DNA from: Actinomycetes bacterium
Lineage (GTDB): Bacteria; Actinomycetota; Actinomycetes; Actinomycetales; Microbacteriaceae
Direction: 5' to 3'
Length of the DNA stretch: 8,421 nt
Assembly: GCA_023457615.1 (NCBI GenBank)
Contig: JAEWKY010000231.1
Span: forward strand, 1 to 8,421
Of this stretch, positions 1 to 6,800 are shown one piece after another. A program made the translations under genes and the position numbers. Position 1 is the stretch's first letter; the number at the start of each line of letters is the position of its first letter. Below the pieces are notes generated by a model. The model saw only the letters and a list, made by a program, of their open reading frames with translations. It made no database searches and had not been told where the DNA came from.

Positions 1-162
1 GTGCCGGTCGACGCGGCGGTGCCCGTCGGCGCCGGCGGCGCGACGGGGGCGATCGACACGCAGGGCTGGGCCGCCGAGCCCGAGACGCCGCTCGGCGCGC
101 CGCTCGGCCGGGCCGACTTCGACGACGAGGACGACCTCGACATCCCCGAGTTCCTCAAGTAG
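1..162 (+). CDS. ftsZ: Cell division protein FtsZ, C-terminal fragment
   Basis: This is the last 53 codons of a gene that begins before the window; frame 1 is open from base 1 to the TAG at 160-162. The first ~40 residues are a Gly/Ala/Pro-rich disordered linker. The end is an acidic run followed by DDLDIPEFLK, the conserved actinobacterial FtsZ C-terminal peptide. In the FtsZ family this peptide docks the tubulin-like division GTPase onto membrane anchors and regulators, above all SepF, which is encoded 730 bases downstream. The GTPase domain is not in the window, so the identification rests on the terminal peptide and on the following yggS-sepF-divIVA order. Together these make it nearly certain. 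yggS starts 2 bases after the stop, so the two genes are almost surely co-transcribed and probably translationally coupled. Confidence 0.95.
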   Translation: MPVDAAVPVGAGGATGAIDTQGWAAEPETPLGAPLGRADFDDEDDLDIPEFLK

Positions 163-164
163 CG

Positions 165-836
165 GTGGGCGAGAGCCTCGCGGACCGGCTCGCCGGAGTC
201 GACGCGCGCATCGCCGACGCCGCCCGGGAGGCCGGGGCGCCGCTGCCGACCCGCATCGTCGTGACCAAGTTCCACCCGGCCGCGCTCGTGCGCGAGCTCG
301 TCGGGCTCGGCGTGCGCGACGTCGGGGAGAACCGCCACCAGGAGGCCGTCGCGAAGGCGGCGGAGGTGGCCGACCCGCGCCTGGTCTGGCACTTCGTCGG
401 CCAGCTGCAGAGCAACAAGGCCAGGGCCGTGCGACGCTACGCCGCGACCGTGCACTCGGTCGATCGGCCGTCGCTCGTCGACGGGCTCTCGGCGGCGGAC
501 GGCGTCGAGCTCGGGGTGTTCCTCGAGATCGACCTGAGCGGAGAGCCCGGCCGCGGGGGAGTCGCGCCCGAGGGGGCGGAGGTGCTCGCCGAGCGCGTGC
601 TCGCCGCGCCGGGACTCCGGCTGCTCGGCGTCATGGGCGTCGCCCCGCTCGGGGCCGCGCCGCGCCCCGCGTTCGCCCGCCTGCGTGCGGTCTCGGAGCG
701 CATCCGGAGCCTCGAGCCGCGGGCGGCCGCGATCTCCGCGGGCATGTCGGGCGACTTCCGGGAGGCGATCCTCGAGGGCGCGACACACCTGCGCATCGGG
801 ACGGCAATCACGGGGAATCGCCCGACCCCCGGTTAA
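165..836 (+). CDS. yggS: YggS/PLPBP-family pyridoxal phosphate homeostasis protein
   Basis: A 223-residue protein, normal length for the single-domain fold-type III (alanine racemase-like barrel) PLP-binding family. Visible motifs in order are IVVTKFHP with the presumed PLP Schiff-base lysine K35, GENRHQEA (54-61), WHFVGQLQSNK (75-85), SAGMSGDFREAI (191-202) and HLRIGTAITG (208-217), the last being part of the phosphate-binding region. Members bind PLP in the cytoplasm and buffer vitamin B6 and amino/keto acid pools; no catalytic reaction is established for the family. The GTG at 165 is chosen because it follows the ftsZ stop by 2 bases and gives a family-typical N-terminus. The gene sits between ftsZ and sepF as in other actinobacteria, but without the yfiH/pgeF gene that usually separates it from ftsZ. 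Function beyond PLP binding is inferred from the family. Confidence 0.96.
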   Translation: MGESLADRLAGVDARIADAAREAGAPLPTRIVVTKFHPAALVRELVGLGVRDVGENRHQEAVAKAAEVADPRLVWHFVGQLQSNKARAVRRYAATVHSVDRPSLVDGLSAADGVELGVFLEIDLSGEPGRGGVAPEGAEVLAERVLAAPGLRLLGVMGVAPLGAAPRPAFARLRAVSERIRSLEPRAAAISAGMSGDFREAILEGATHLRIGTAITGNRPTPG

Positions 837-881
837 TGTCGAGACGGATGCCGCGCCTGTGACCGCGGCACCGGGCTCTCG

Positions 882-886
882 GGAGG
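882..886 (+). promoter_or_regulatory. Ribosome binding site of sepF
   Basis: GGAGG at 882-886 lies 5 bases before the ATG at 892. It fixes the sepF start against longer in-frame extensions that run back into yggS. Confidence 0.8.
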
Positions 887-891
887 GTGAG

Positions 892-1341
892 ATGGCGAAT
901 CCGCTGCGCAAGACGATGGTGTACCTCGGTCTGGCCGATGAGGACTACGACGACCTGCCCGCGGCCCCCGTCGCGCCGGTGGCCCCGACCGCGGGCCGTG
1001 CCCCGGTGACGCCGCTGCGCCGCCCGGTCGCGGCGAGCAAGCACCACCAGCCCGCGGGGATGAACGAGATCGCGACGATCGTGCCGCGCCAGTACCGCGA
1101 CGTGCAGCAGATCGCCGAGGCGTTCCGCGAGGGCGTCCCGGTCATCGTCAACCTCTCGCAGATGGCCGACGCCGACGCGCGCCGCCTCATCGACTTCTGC
1201 GGCGGCCTGGTCTCGGGGCTCTACGGGAAGATCGAGAAGGTCACCGGCAAGGTGTTCCTCCTCTCGCCCGAGCACGTCGCCGTGAGCGGCGAGCAGGAGG
1301 AGGCCGACGCCGAGGTCGAGGCGGGCTTCTTCGGCCACTGA
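892..1341 (+). CDS. sepF: Cell division protein SepF
   Basis: A 149-residue cytoplasmic protein that anchors FtsZ to the membrane and organises the Z ring; actinobacteria lack FtsA and rely on SepF. The N-terminus (MANPLRKTMVYLGLADED) has the features of the family's amphipathic membrane-binding helix. Residues 22-55 form a Pro/Ala/Val-rich linker. The SepF core spans about 59-135, with VPVIVNLSQMADADARRLIDF at about 82-102 (given here only as a landmark) and the Gly-rich dimer helix GGLVSGLYGKIEKV (104-117), then VFLLSPEHV (121-129). The tail is acidic. The ATG at 892 is preceded by a good GGAGG. The likely FtsZ-peptide partner is encoded at the left edge of the window. A strong GC hairpin begins 1 base after the stop, suggesting that the upstream transcription unit may end or be attenuated here. 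Confidence 0.97.
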   Translation: MANPLRKTMVYLGLADEDYDDLPAAPVAPVAPTAGRAPVTPLRRPVAASKHHQPAGMNEIATIVPRQYRDVQQIAEAFREGVPVIVNLSQMADADARRLIDFCGGLVSGLYGKIEKVTGKVFLLSPEHVAVSGEQEEADAEVEAGFFGH

Positions 1342-1342
1342 G

Positions 1343-1380
1343 CGCCGTCGTCCCGGCGGGGTGCGCCCGTCCGGGCGGCG
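1343..1380 (+). terminator. GC-rich hairpin just after sepF (possible terminator without U-tract)
   Basis: Arms 1352-1360 (CCCGGCGGG) and 1366-1375 pair over nine base pairs with one bulged T at 1370 and a five-base loop. A further five pairs join CGCCG 1343-1347 to CGGCG 1376-1380 across a four-base bulge. No T-run follows, so it is not a canonical intrinsic terminator. Its position directly after the sepF stop and ahead of a promoter-like sequence makes termination or attenuation plausible, but GC-rich DNA forms hairpins easily. Confidence 0.4.
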
Positions 1381-1383
1381 TCC

Positions 1384-1406
1384 GCGATGTCACCCGGTGA
1401 CGTCGC
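1384..1406 (+). repeat. 23-base near-perfect palindrome upstream of divIVA (possible operator)
   Basis: The core is GTCACC-C-GGTGAC (1389-1401), flanked by GCGA (1384-1387) and TCGC (1403-1406). Ten of eleven pairs match around centre 1395, with one T/G mismatch (1388/1402). The centre lies about 34 bases upstream of the proposed -35, roughly -70 from the predicted start of transcription. That suits an activator or repressor site. The mismatch would be a tolerated U-G wobble in RNA, so a second hairpin at the end of the sepF transcript is an alternative reading. Confidence 0.4.
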
Positions 1407-1428
1407 CGGAGGCGTCCGAAACGTACCC

Positions 1429-1458
1429 TTCGACCGTTCAGGTTCCGCGTTGTACGCT
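1429..1458 (+). promoter_or_regulatory. Predicted divIVA promoter
   Basis: TTCGAC (1429-1434), an 18-base spacer and TACGCT (1453-1458) fit the actinobacterial housekeeping pattern of TTGAC-like and TANNNT boxes. The stretch has more A/T than its surroundings. Transcription would start near 1465, giving a leader of about 98 bases before the divIVA ATG. Mycobacterial wag31 is known to have its own promoter, which supports the call. No experimental start is visible from sequence. Confidence 0.5.
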
Positions 1459-1464
1459 GGGAGT

Positions 1465-1562
1465 CTCGACCCCAGGATGAGGGTCGGATGCCCGCACTCG
1501 TCAAGGACGGCCGCACCCCGCGGCTCGGGGGATGACGAGCAGTATGTCCCAGAGGTGATGTC
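1465..1562 (+). promoter_or_regulatory. Structured 5' leader of divIVA
   Basis: The predicted untranslated leader contains two potential hairpins. The first pairs CGACCC (1467-1472) with GGGTCG (1481-1486) around an eight-base loop. The second pairs CTCGTC (1497-1502) with GACGAG (1534-1539) and encloses an inner stem GCCGC (1510-1514)/GCGGC (1520-1524). The AGAGG ribosome site (1551-1555) stays outside both, 7 bases before the ATG. It matches no riboswitch class I recognise. The 61-codon reading frame across 1387-1572 has no protein signature. Confidence 0.3.
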
Positions 1563-2336
1563 ATGGCCCTGACTCCGGAAGACGTGGTCAACAAGCGGTT
1601 CAACCCGACGAAGTTCCGCGAGGGCTACGACCAGGACGAGGTCGACGACTTCCTCGACGAGGTCGTCGTCGAGCTGCGCCGGCTCAACCAGGAGAACGAG
1701 GAGCTGCGTCAGCGCCTCGTCGCCGGGGAGTCGCGTCTCGCCGAGCTCCAGCGCAACGCCGCCGCCGCGCCCGCGCAGGCCGCCCCCGTCGCCGCCCCGA
1801 TGCCCGCCCCGGTCCCGGAGCAGCCCGCGTTCGCGCCGGCCGGCTTCGATCCCAACGCCATGGATCCGGGCAACACCAACAACCTCCTCCAGCTCGCGCG
1901 TCGCCTCCACGAGGAGCACGTGCGCGAGGGCATGGAGAAGCGCGACCAGCTCATCGCCGAGGGTCACGCCGCCGCGGCGCGCGTGGTGTCGGAGGCGGAG
2001 CAGGGCGCCCGCGCCCAGCTCGGCCAGCTCCAGCAGGAGCGCCAGGAGCTCGAGCGTCAGGTCGAGGAGCTCCGTCAGTTCGAGCGCGACTACCGCACGA
2101 AGCTCCGCGGCTACATCGAGGGTCAGCTCCGCGAGCTCGAGAGCTCGAACGCTCTGACCTCCGGCCCGTCGGCCCCGCAGCAGCCCGCCGTGGCGGCGGC
2201 TCCGCAGCAGGCGGCGCCGCAGTACGCGCAGGCGGCGCCCGCGGGCTACCCGCAGGCGCCGGGCGAGTACGCTCCCGCCCCGGCCTACGGCGCCCCGCAG
2301 CCCAGCGAGTACCCGGGCTTTGGCCCGGGCAACTGA
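1563..2336 (+). CDS. divIVA: DivIVA/Wag31 polar growth scaffold
   Basis: A 257-residue coiled-coil protein that self-assembles on curved membrane at the poles and septum and directs tip growth in actinobacteria. Residues 1-40 are the DivIVA N-terminal domain: MALTPEDVVNKRFNPTKF, then REGYDQDEVDDFLDEVV. F18/R19 sit where the membrane-inserting Phe-Arg pair lies in Bacillus DivIVA. The first coiled coil runs to about residue 64, a Pro/Ala-rich linker spans 65-105, and a long Glu/Gln/Arg coiled coil spans about 106-195. The tail from about 199 is rich in Pro, Ala, Gln and Tyr. The linker has no Ser or Thr, so the phosphothreonine used by the PknA/B kinases on mycobacterial Wag31 (Thr73) has no obvious counterpart. 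The ATG is supported by AGAGG 7 bases upstream. Its last 17 bases overlap the lspA start. Confidence 0.97.
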   Translation: MALTPEDVVNKRFNPTKFREGYDQDEVDDFLDEVVVELRRLNQENEELRQRLVAGESRLAELQRNAAAAPAQAAPVAAPMPAPVPEQPAFAPAGFDPNAMDPGNTNNLLQLARRLHEEHVREGMEKRDQLIAEGHAAAARVVSEAEQGARAQLGQLQQERQELERQVEELRQFERDYRTKLRGYIEGQLRELESSNALTSGPSAPQQPAVAAAPQQAAPQYAQAAPAGYPQAPGEYAPAPAYGAPQPSEYPGFGPGN

Positions 2337-2913
2337 GCCCGAGGCGCTCGAGCCCGCACCGCCTCGTCGGCGGCCGCGCCCGCGCGCCCTCGGCCTGCTC
2401 GCGGCCGTCGCCCTCGTGGCGTACGGCCTCGACCAGGGGTCGAAGTACCTCATCACGACGAGTCTCTCGATCAACGAGAGCATCCCGATCCTCGGCGAGG
2501 TGCTGCAGTTCCGCTACGTGACGAACCCCGGCGCCGCGTTCTCGCTCGCGACGGGGTTCACGTGGGTGCTGTCGATCGTCGCGCTCGGGGTCATCGTGTT
2601 CATCGTCTGGTTCGCCCCGCGCATCCGCTCGCTCGCCTGGGCGACGATGTTCGGGCTCGTGCTCGGCGGCGCCTTCGGCAACGTCACCGACCGGCTGTTC
2701 CGGCCGCCGTCGTTCGGCACCGGGCACGTCGTCGACTTCATCCAGGTGTGGGGCTTCCCGGCGATCTTCAACGTCGCCGACATCGCGGTCGTCTCGGCGA
2801 TGGGGCTCTTCCTGCTGCTCTCGCTCCGCAACGTCGGGCTCGACGGGGTGCGCGTGAGGGACGACAGGTACGCGACGCGGCCCGAGGACCTGCCGACGGA
2901 GCCCGGCGACTGA
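2320..2913 (+). CDS. lspA: Lipoprotein signal peptidase (signal peptidase II)
   Basis: A 197-residue aspartyl membrane protease that cleaves the signal peptide of diacylglyceryl-modified prolipoproteins at the outer face of the cytoplasmic membrane. Four hydrophobic segments are visible at about 22-42, 78-98, 104-122 and 148-170. Family motifs are DQGSKYL (38-44), VTNPGAAFSL (67-76), GGAFGNVTDRLF (116-127) and VVDFIQVWGFPAIFNVAD (137-154). D124 and D154 are the expected catalytic pair. The N-terminus is Pro/Arg-rich and cytoplasmic, and a charged tail of about 27 residues follows the last helix. The start is a TTG at 2320 inside divIVA with no strong Shine-Dalgarno sequence. It is chosen as the only reasonable initiation codon that leaves helix 1 whole, and coupling to divIVA translation is likely. 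The stop TGA shares a base with the next ATG. The product is certain; the start is less so. Confidence 0.95.
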   Translation: MARATEPEALEPAPPRRRPRPRALGLLAAVALVAYGLDQGSKYLITTSLSINESIPILGEVLQFRYVTNPGAAFSLATGFTWVLSIVALGVIVFIVWFAPRIRSLAWATMFGLVLGGAFGNVTDRLFRPPSFGTGHVVDFIQVWGFPAIFNVADIAVVSAMGLFLLLSLRNVGLDGVRVRDDRYATRPEDLPTEPGD

Positions 2914-3833
2914 TGGAGCAGCGCAGTCTGCCGGTGCCCGACGGGCTCGCCGGGCAGCGCGCGGACGCCGGGCTCGCGAGACTCCTCGGCTTCTCCCGGA
3001 GCTTCGCGGCGGAGGTGCTCGAGGCCGGGGGAGTGCGGCTCGACGGCATCCTGCTCGGCAAGTCGGACCGGCTGCGCGCCGACGCCTGGCTCGAGATCGA
3101 GTGGGCGCCCCGCGAGGAGCCGCGCGTCGTGCCGCAGGTCGTGCCGGGATTCCGCATCGTGCACGACGACGACGACCTCGTCGTGATCGACAAGCCCGTC
3201 GGCATCGTCGCCCATCCCGCCCCGGGGTGGAGCGGACCCACGGTGCTCGGCGCTCTCGCGGCGGCGGGGTACCGCATCGCGACCTCGGGCGCGCACGAGC
3301 GGCAGGGCATCGTGCACCGGCTCGACGTCGGAACGAGCGGCCTCATGGTCGTCGCCAAGTCCGAGGCGGCCTACACGGAGCTCAAGCGCCTGTTCCACGA
3401 CCGCGAGGTCGACAAGATCTACCACGCCGTCGTGCAGGGGCATCCCGACCCGCTCGCCGGGACGATCGACGCGCCCATCGGGCGTCACAGCAGCAACGAC
3501 TGGAAGTTCGCGATCCGGGCGGAGGGCAAGCACGCCGTCACCCACTACGAGACGCTCGAGGCGATGCGCGCCGCGAGCCTCCTCGAGATCCACCTCGAGA
3601 CCGGTCGTACGCACCAGATCCGCGTGCATCTCGCGGCCCAGCGGCATCCGTGCGTCGGCGACGCGCTCTACGGCGCCGACCGCGCGCTGACCGAGCGGCT
3701 CGGGCTCACGCGCCAGTGGCTGCACGCCCACCGGCTCGGATTCCGGCATCCCGCGACGGGGGAGTACGTGCTCTTCGAGTCGCCGTACCCGGACGACCTC
3801 CAACACGCGCTCGACGTCCTGCGGGAGGGCTGA
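2913..3833 (+). CDS. rluD: RluD-type 23S rRNA pseudouridine synthase (RluA family)
   Basis: A 306-residue enzyme expected to isomerise uridines to pseudouridine in ribosomal RNA. Residues ~10-62 form an S4-like RNA-binding domain (including RSFAAEVLEAGGVRLDG, 29-45). The catalytic domain follows with DDDDLVVIDKPVGIVAHP (85-102), the signature HRLDVGTSGLMVVAKSE (135-151) holding the catalytic aspartate D138, and the conserved LETGRTHQIRVHLA (228-241). Length and order are standard for the RluA/RluC/RluD family. The exact target uridines cannot be read from sequence, so the RluD name rests on the N-terminal S4 domain and on gene order next to lspA. The ATG overlaps the lspA stop in a TGATG junction, indicating tight translational coupling. 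Confidence 0.94.
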   Translation: MEQRSLPVPDGLAGQRADAGLARLLGFSRSFAAEVLEAGGVRLDGILLGKSDRLRADAWLEIEWAPREEPRVVPQVVPGFRIVHDDDDLVVIDKPVGIVAHPAPGWSGPTVLGALAAAGYRIATSGAHERQGIVHRLDVGTSGLMVVAKSEAAYTELKRLFHDREVDKIYHAVVQGHPDPLAGTIDAPIGRHSSNDWKFAIRAEGKHAVTHYETLEAMRAASLLEIHLETGRTHQIRVHLAAQRHPCVGDALYGADRALTERLGLTRQWLHAHRLGFRHPATGEYVLFESPYPDDLQHALDVLREG

Positions 3834-3842
3834 GCTGCCGTT

Positions 3843-3848
3843 TATCCT
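3843..3848 (+). promoter_or_regulatory. Possible -10 element for dnaE
   Basis: TATCCT fits the actinobacterial TANNNT pattern and lies in the 39-base gap between rluD and dnaE. It would place a transcription start about 15-20 bases before the GTG. No convincing -35 is found at 17-18 bases upstream, so dnaE may equally be read from upstream. Confidence 0.3.
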
Positions 3849-3872
3849 GAGAGACCGAACCCCGGAGATGTC

Positions 3873-6800
3873 GTGACAGGTCTTTCGTCAGCGCAGTCCT
3901 TCGTGCACCTGCACGTCCACAGCGAGTACTCGATGCTGGACGGCGCGGCGCGGGTCGGGCAGCTCATGCAGGCGGTGAACGACCACGGGATGCCGGCGAT
4001 CGCGATCACCGATCACGGCAACAACTTCGGCGCCTTCGACTTCTGGCGGCAGGCCACCGACGCGGGCATCAAGCCGATCATCGGCACCGAGGCGTACGTG
4101 ACCCCCGGCACCCACCGCTCCGACAAGACGCGCGTGCGCTGGGGCAACGGCGGGGAGGACGACGTCTCGGGCGCCGGCGCCTACACGCACATGACGCTGT
4201 TCGCCGAGACGACCGAGGGGATGCACAACCTCTTCCGCCTCAACAGCCTCGCCTCGCTCGAGGGCTACTACTTCAAGCCGCGCATGGACCGCGAGCTGCT
4301 GCAGCGGTACGCGAAGGGCATCATCGCGACGACGGGCTGCCCGTCGGGCGAGGTGCAGACGCGGCTCCGGCTCGGCCAGTACGACGAGGCGCTCCGGGCC
4401 GCGGCCGACTTCCGCGACATCTTCGGCAAGGACAACTACTTCGCCGAGATCATGGACCACGGACTCGGCATCGAGCGCCGCGTCATGGCCGACGTCATCC
4501 GCATCGCGAAGGAGCTCGGCATCCCGCTCGTCGCGACGAACGACCTGCACTACACGCACGCGAAGGATGCCGGCGCGCACGAGATCCTGCTGTGCGTGCA
4601 GTCGGGATCGACGCTCGCCGACCCCAACCGGTTCAAGTTCGACGCGAACGAGTTCTACCTCAAGAGCCCCGCGGAGATGCGCCAGATCTTCCGCGACCAC
4701 CCCGACGCGTGCGACAACACGCTCGCGATCGCGGAGCGCTGCGAGGTGGAGTTCGACACGAGCGCCAACTACATGCCGCGCTACCCGGTGCCGGAGGGCG
4801 AGACCGAGCAGACGTGGTTCGTGAAGGAGGTCGAGCAGGGCCTCGCGGCCCGGTACCCGGCGGGCGTCCCCGACGAGGTGCGCGCGCAGGCGGAGTACGA
4901 GATCGGCGTCATCAACCAGATGGGCTTCCCGGGGTACTTCCTCGTCGTCGCCGACTTCATCAACTGGTCGAAGGACAACGGCATCCGCGTCGGACCGGGC
5001 CGCGGCTCGGGCGCGGGCTCGATGGCCGCCTACGCGATGAAGATCACCGATCTCGACCCGCTGCGGCACGGCCTCATCTTCGAGCGGTTCCTCAACCCCG
5101 ACCGCGTCTCGATGCCCGACTTCGACGTCGACTTCGACGAGCGTCGGCGCGGCGAGGTCATCAAGTACGTGACCGAGAAGTACGGCGCCGAGCGCGTCGC
5201 CCAGATCGTCACCTACGGCACGATCAAGTCCAAGCAGGCCCTCAAGGATGCCGGCCGCGTGCTCGGCTTCCCGTTCTCGATGGGGGAGAAGCTCACCAAG
5301 GCCATGCCGGCGCCGATCATGGCGAAGGACATCCCGCTCGCCGGCATCACCGACCCGACGCACGAGCGCTACAAGGAGGCGGCCGACTTCCGCGCGATCC
5401 TCGACGTCGACCCGGATGCCCGCCAGGTGTACGAGACCGCGATGGGCCTCGAGGGCCTCAAGCGGCAGTGGGGCGTGCACGCCGCGGGCGTCATCATGTC
5501 GAGCGAGCCGCTCATCGACATCATCCCGATCATGAAGCGGGAGCAGGACGGCCAGATCGTCACGCAGTTCGACTATCCCGCCGCCGAGGCGCTCGGCCTC
5601 GTGAAGATGGACTTCCTCGGGCTGCGCAACCTCACGATCATCGACGACGCGCTCGACAACATCCAGGCCAACCGCGGCCACCGCCCCGTGCTCGAGGAGC
5701 TCGAGTTCGACGACCCGGACGCCTACGCGCTCCTCGCCCGCGGCGACTCGCTCGGCGTCTTCCAGCTCGACGGCGGGCCCATGCGCGCGCTGCTGAAGCT
5801 CATGAAGCCCGACAACTTCGAGGACATCTCGGCGCTCATCGCGCTGTACCGTCCCGGGCCGATGGGCGCGAACTCGCACACCAACTACGCGCTGCGCAAG
5901 AACGGGCTGCAGCCGATCACCCCGATCCATCCGGAGTTCGCGGACTCGCTCGCGGAGATCCTCGACACGACCTACGGCCTGATCATCTACCAGGAGCAGG
6001 TCATGGCGATCGCGCAGAAGGTGGCGGGGTTCTCGCTCGGCGAGGCCGACATCCTGCGCCGCGCGATGGGCAAGAAGAAGAAGTCGGAGCTCGACAAGCA
6101 GTACGAGAGCTTCTCGGCCGGCATGACGGCGAACGGCTACTCGGCGGCGGCGATCTCGACCCTGTGGGAGATCCTCGTGCCGTTCTCCGACTACGCCTTC
6201 AACAAGGCGCACTCCGCGGCGTACGGCGTCATCTCCTACTGGACGGCCTACCTCAAGGCGCACTACCCCGCCGAGTACATGGCCGCGCTCCTCACGAGCG
6301 TCGGCGACGCGCGCGACAAGCTCGCCGTGTACCTCAACGAGTGCCGGCGCATGGGCATCAAGGTGCTCCCGCCCGACGTCAACTCCTCGATCGCCTACTT
6401 CGCCGCCGTGGGCGACGACATCCGGTTCGGCCTCGGCGCCGTGCGCAACGTCGGCTTCGCGGTCGTCGAGCTCGTCCGCCGGGCACGCGAGGAGAAGGGC
6501 GCGTTCACGACGTTCCACGACTTCCTCGCGAAGGTGCCGATCCAGGCCGCCAACAAGCGCACCGTGGAGTCGCTCATCAAGGCGGGCGCGTTCGACTCGC
6601 TCGGCGACACGCGGCGCGCGCTCATCGAGATCCACGAGGGCGCGGTCGAGCAGGAGGTCAAGCGCAAGCGCGAGGAGGCGAACGGCCAGATCGGCTTCGA
6701 CCTCGACAGCCTGTGGGACGAGCTCGAGCACACCGTGCAGCTCGTGCCGCCGAAGCCCGAGTGGAACAAGCGCGACAAGCTCGCCTTCGAGCGCGAGATG

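Noticed and set aside
834..839. TAATGT at the end of yggS as a -10 element for sepF
   Set aside because: No -35-like sequence lies at 17-18 bases upstream, and the match includes the yggS stop codon. Co-transcription with ftsZ-yggS is simpler.
1387..1572. Small + strand frame of 61 codons in the sepF-divIVA gap, considered as a degraded yggT or leader peptide
   Set aside because: It has no hydrophobic segments, no YggT-like sequence and no ribosome site, and it runs out of frame into divIVA.
1221..2483. A 420-codon open frame on the - strand across sepF end, the gap, divIVA and lspA start
   Set aside because: Arg/Leu/Ala-rich shadow sequence opposite well-recognised genes. It crosses the predicted promoter and has no motif of its own.
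2562..2912. Upstream extension of the rluD frame through lspA
   Set aside because: The extension is Arg/Ala-rich shadow sequence of lspA. The ATG at 2913 in the TGATG junction gives a normal family N-terminus.
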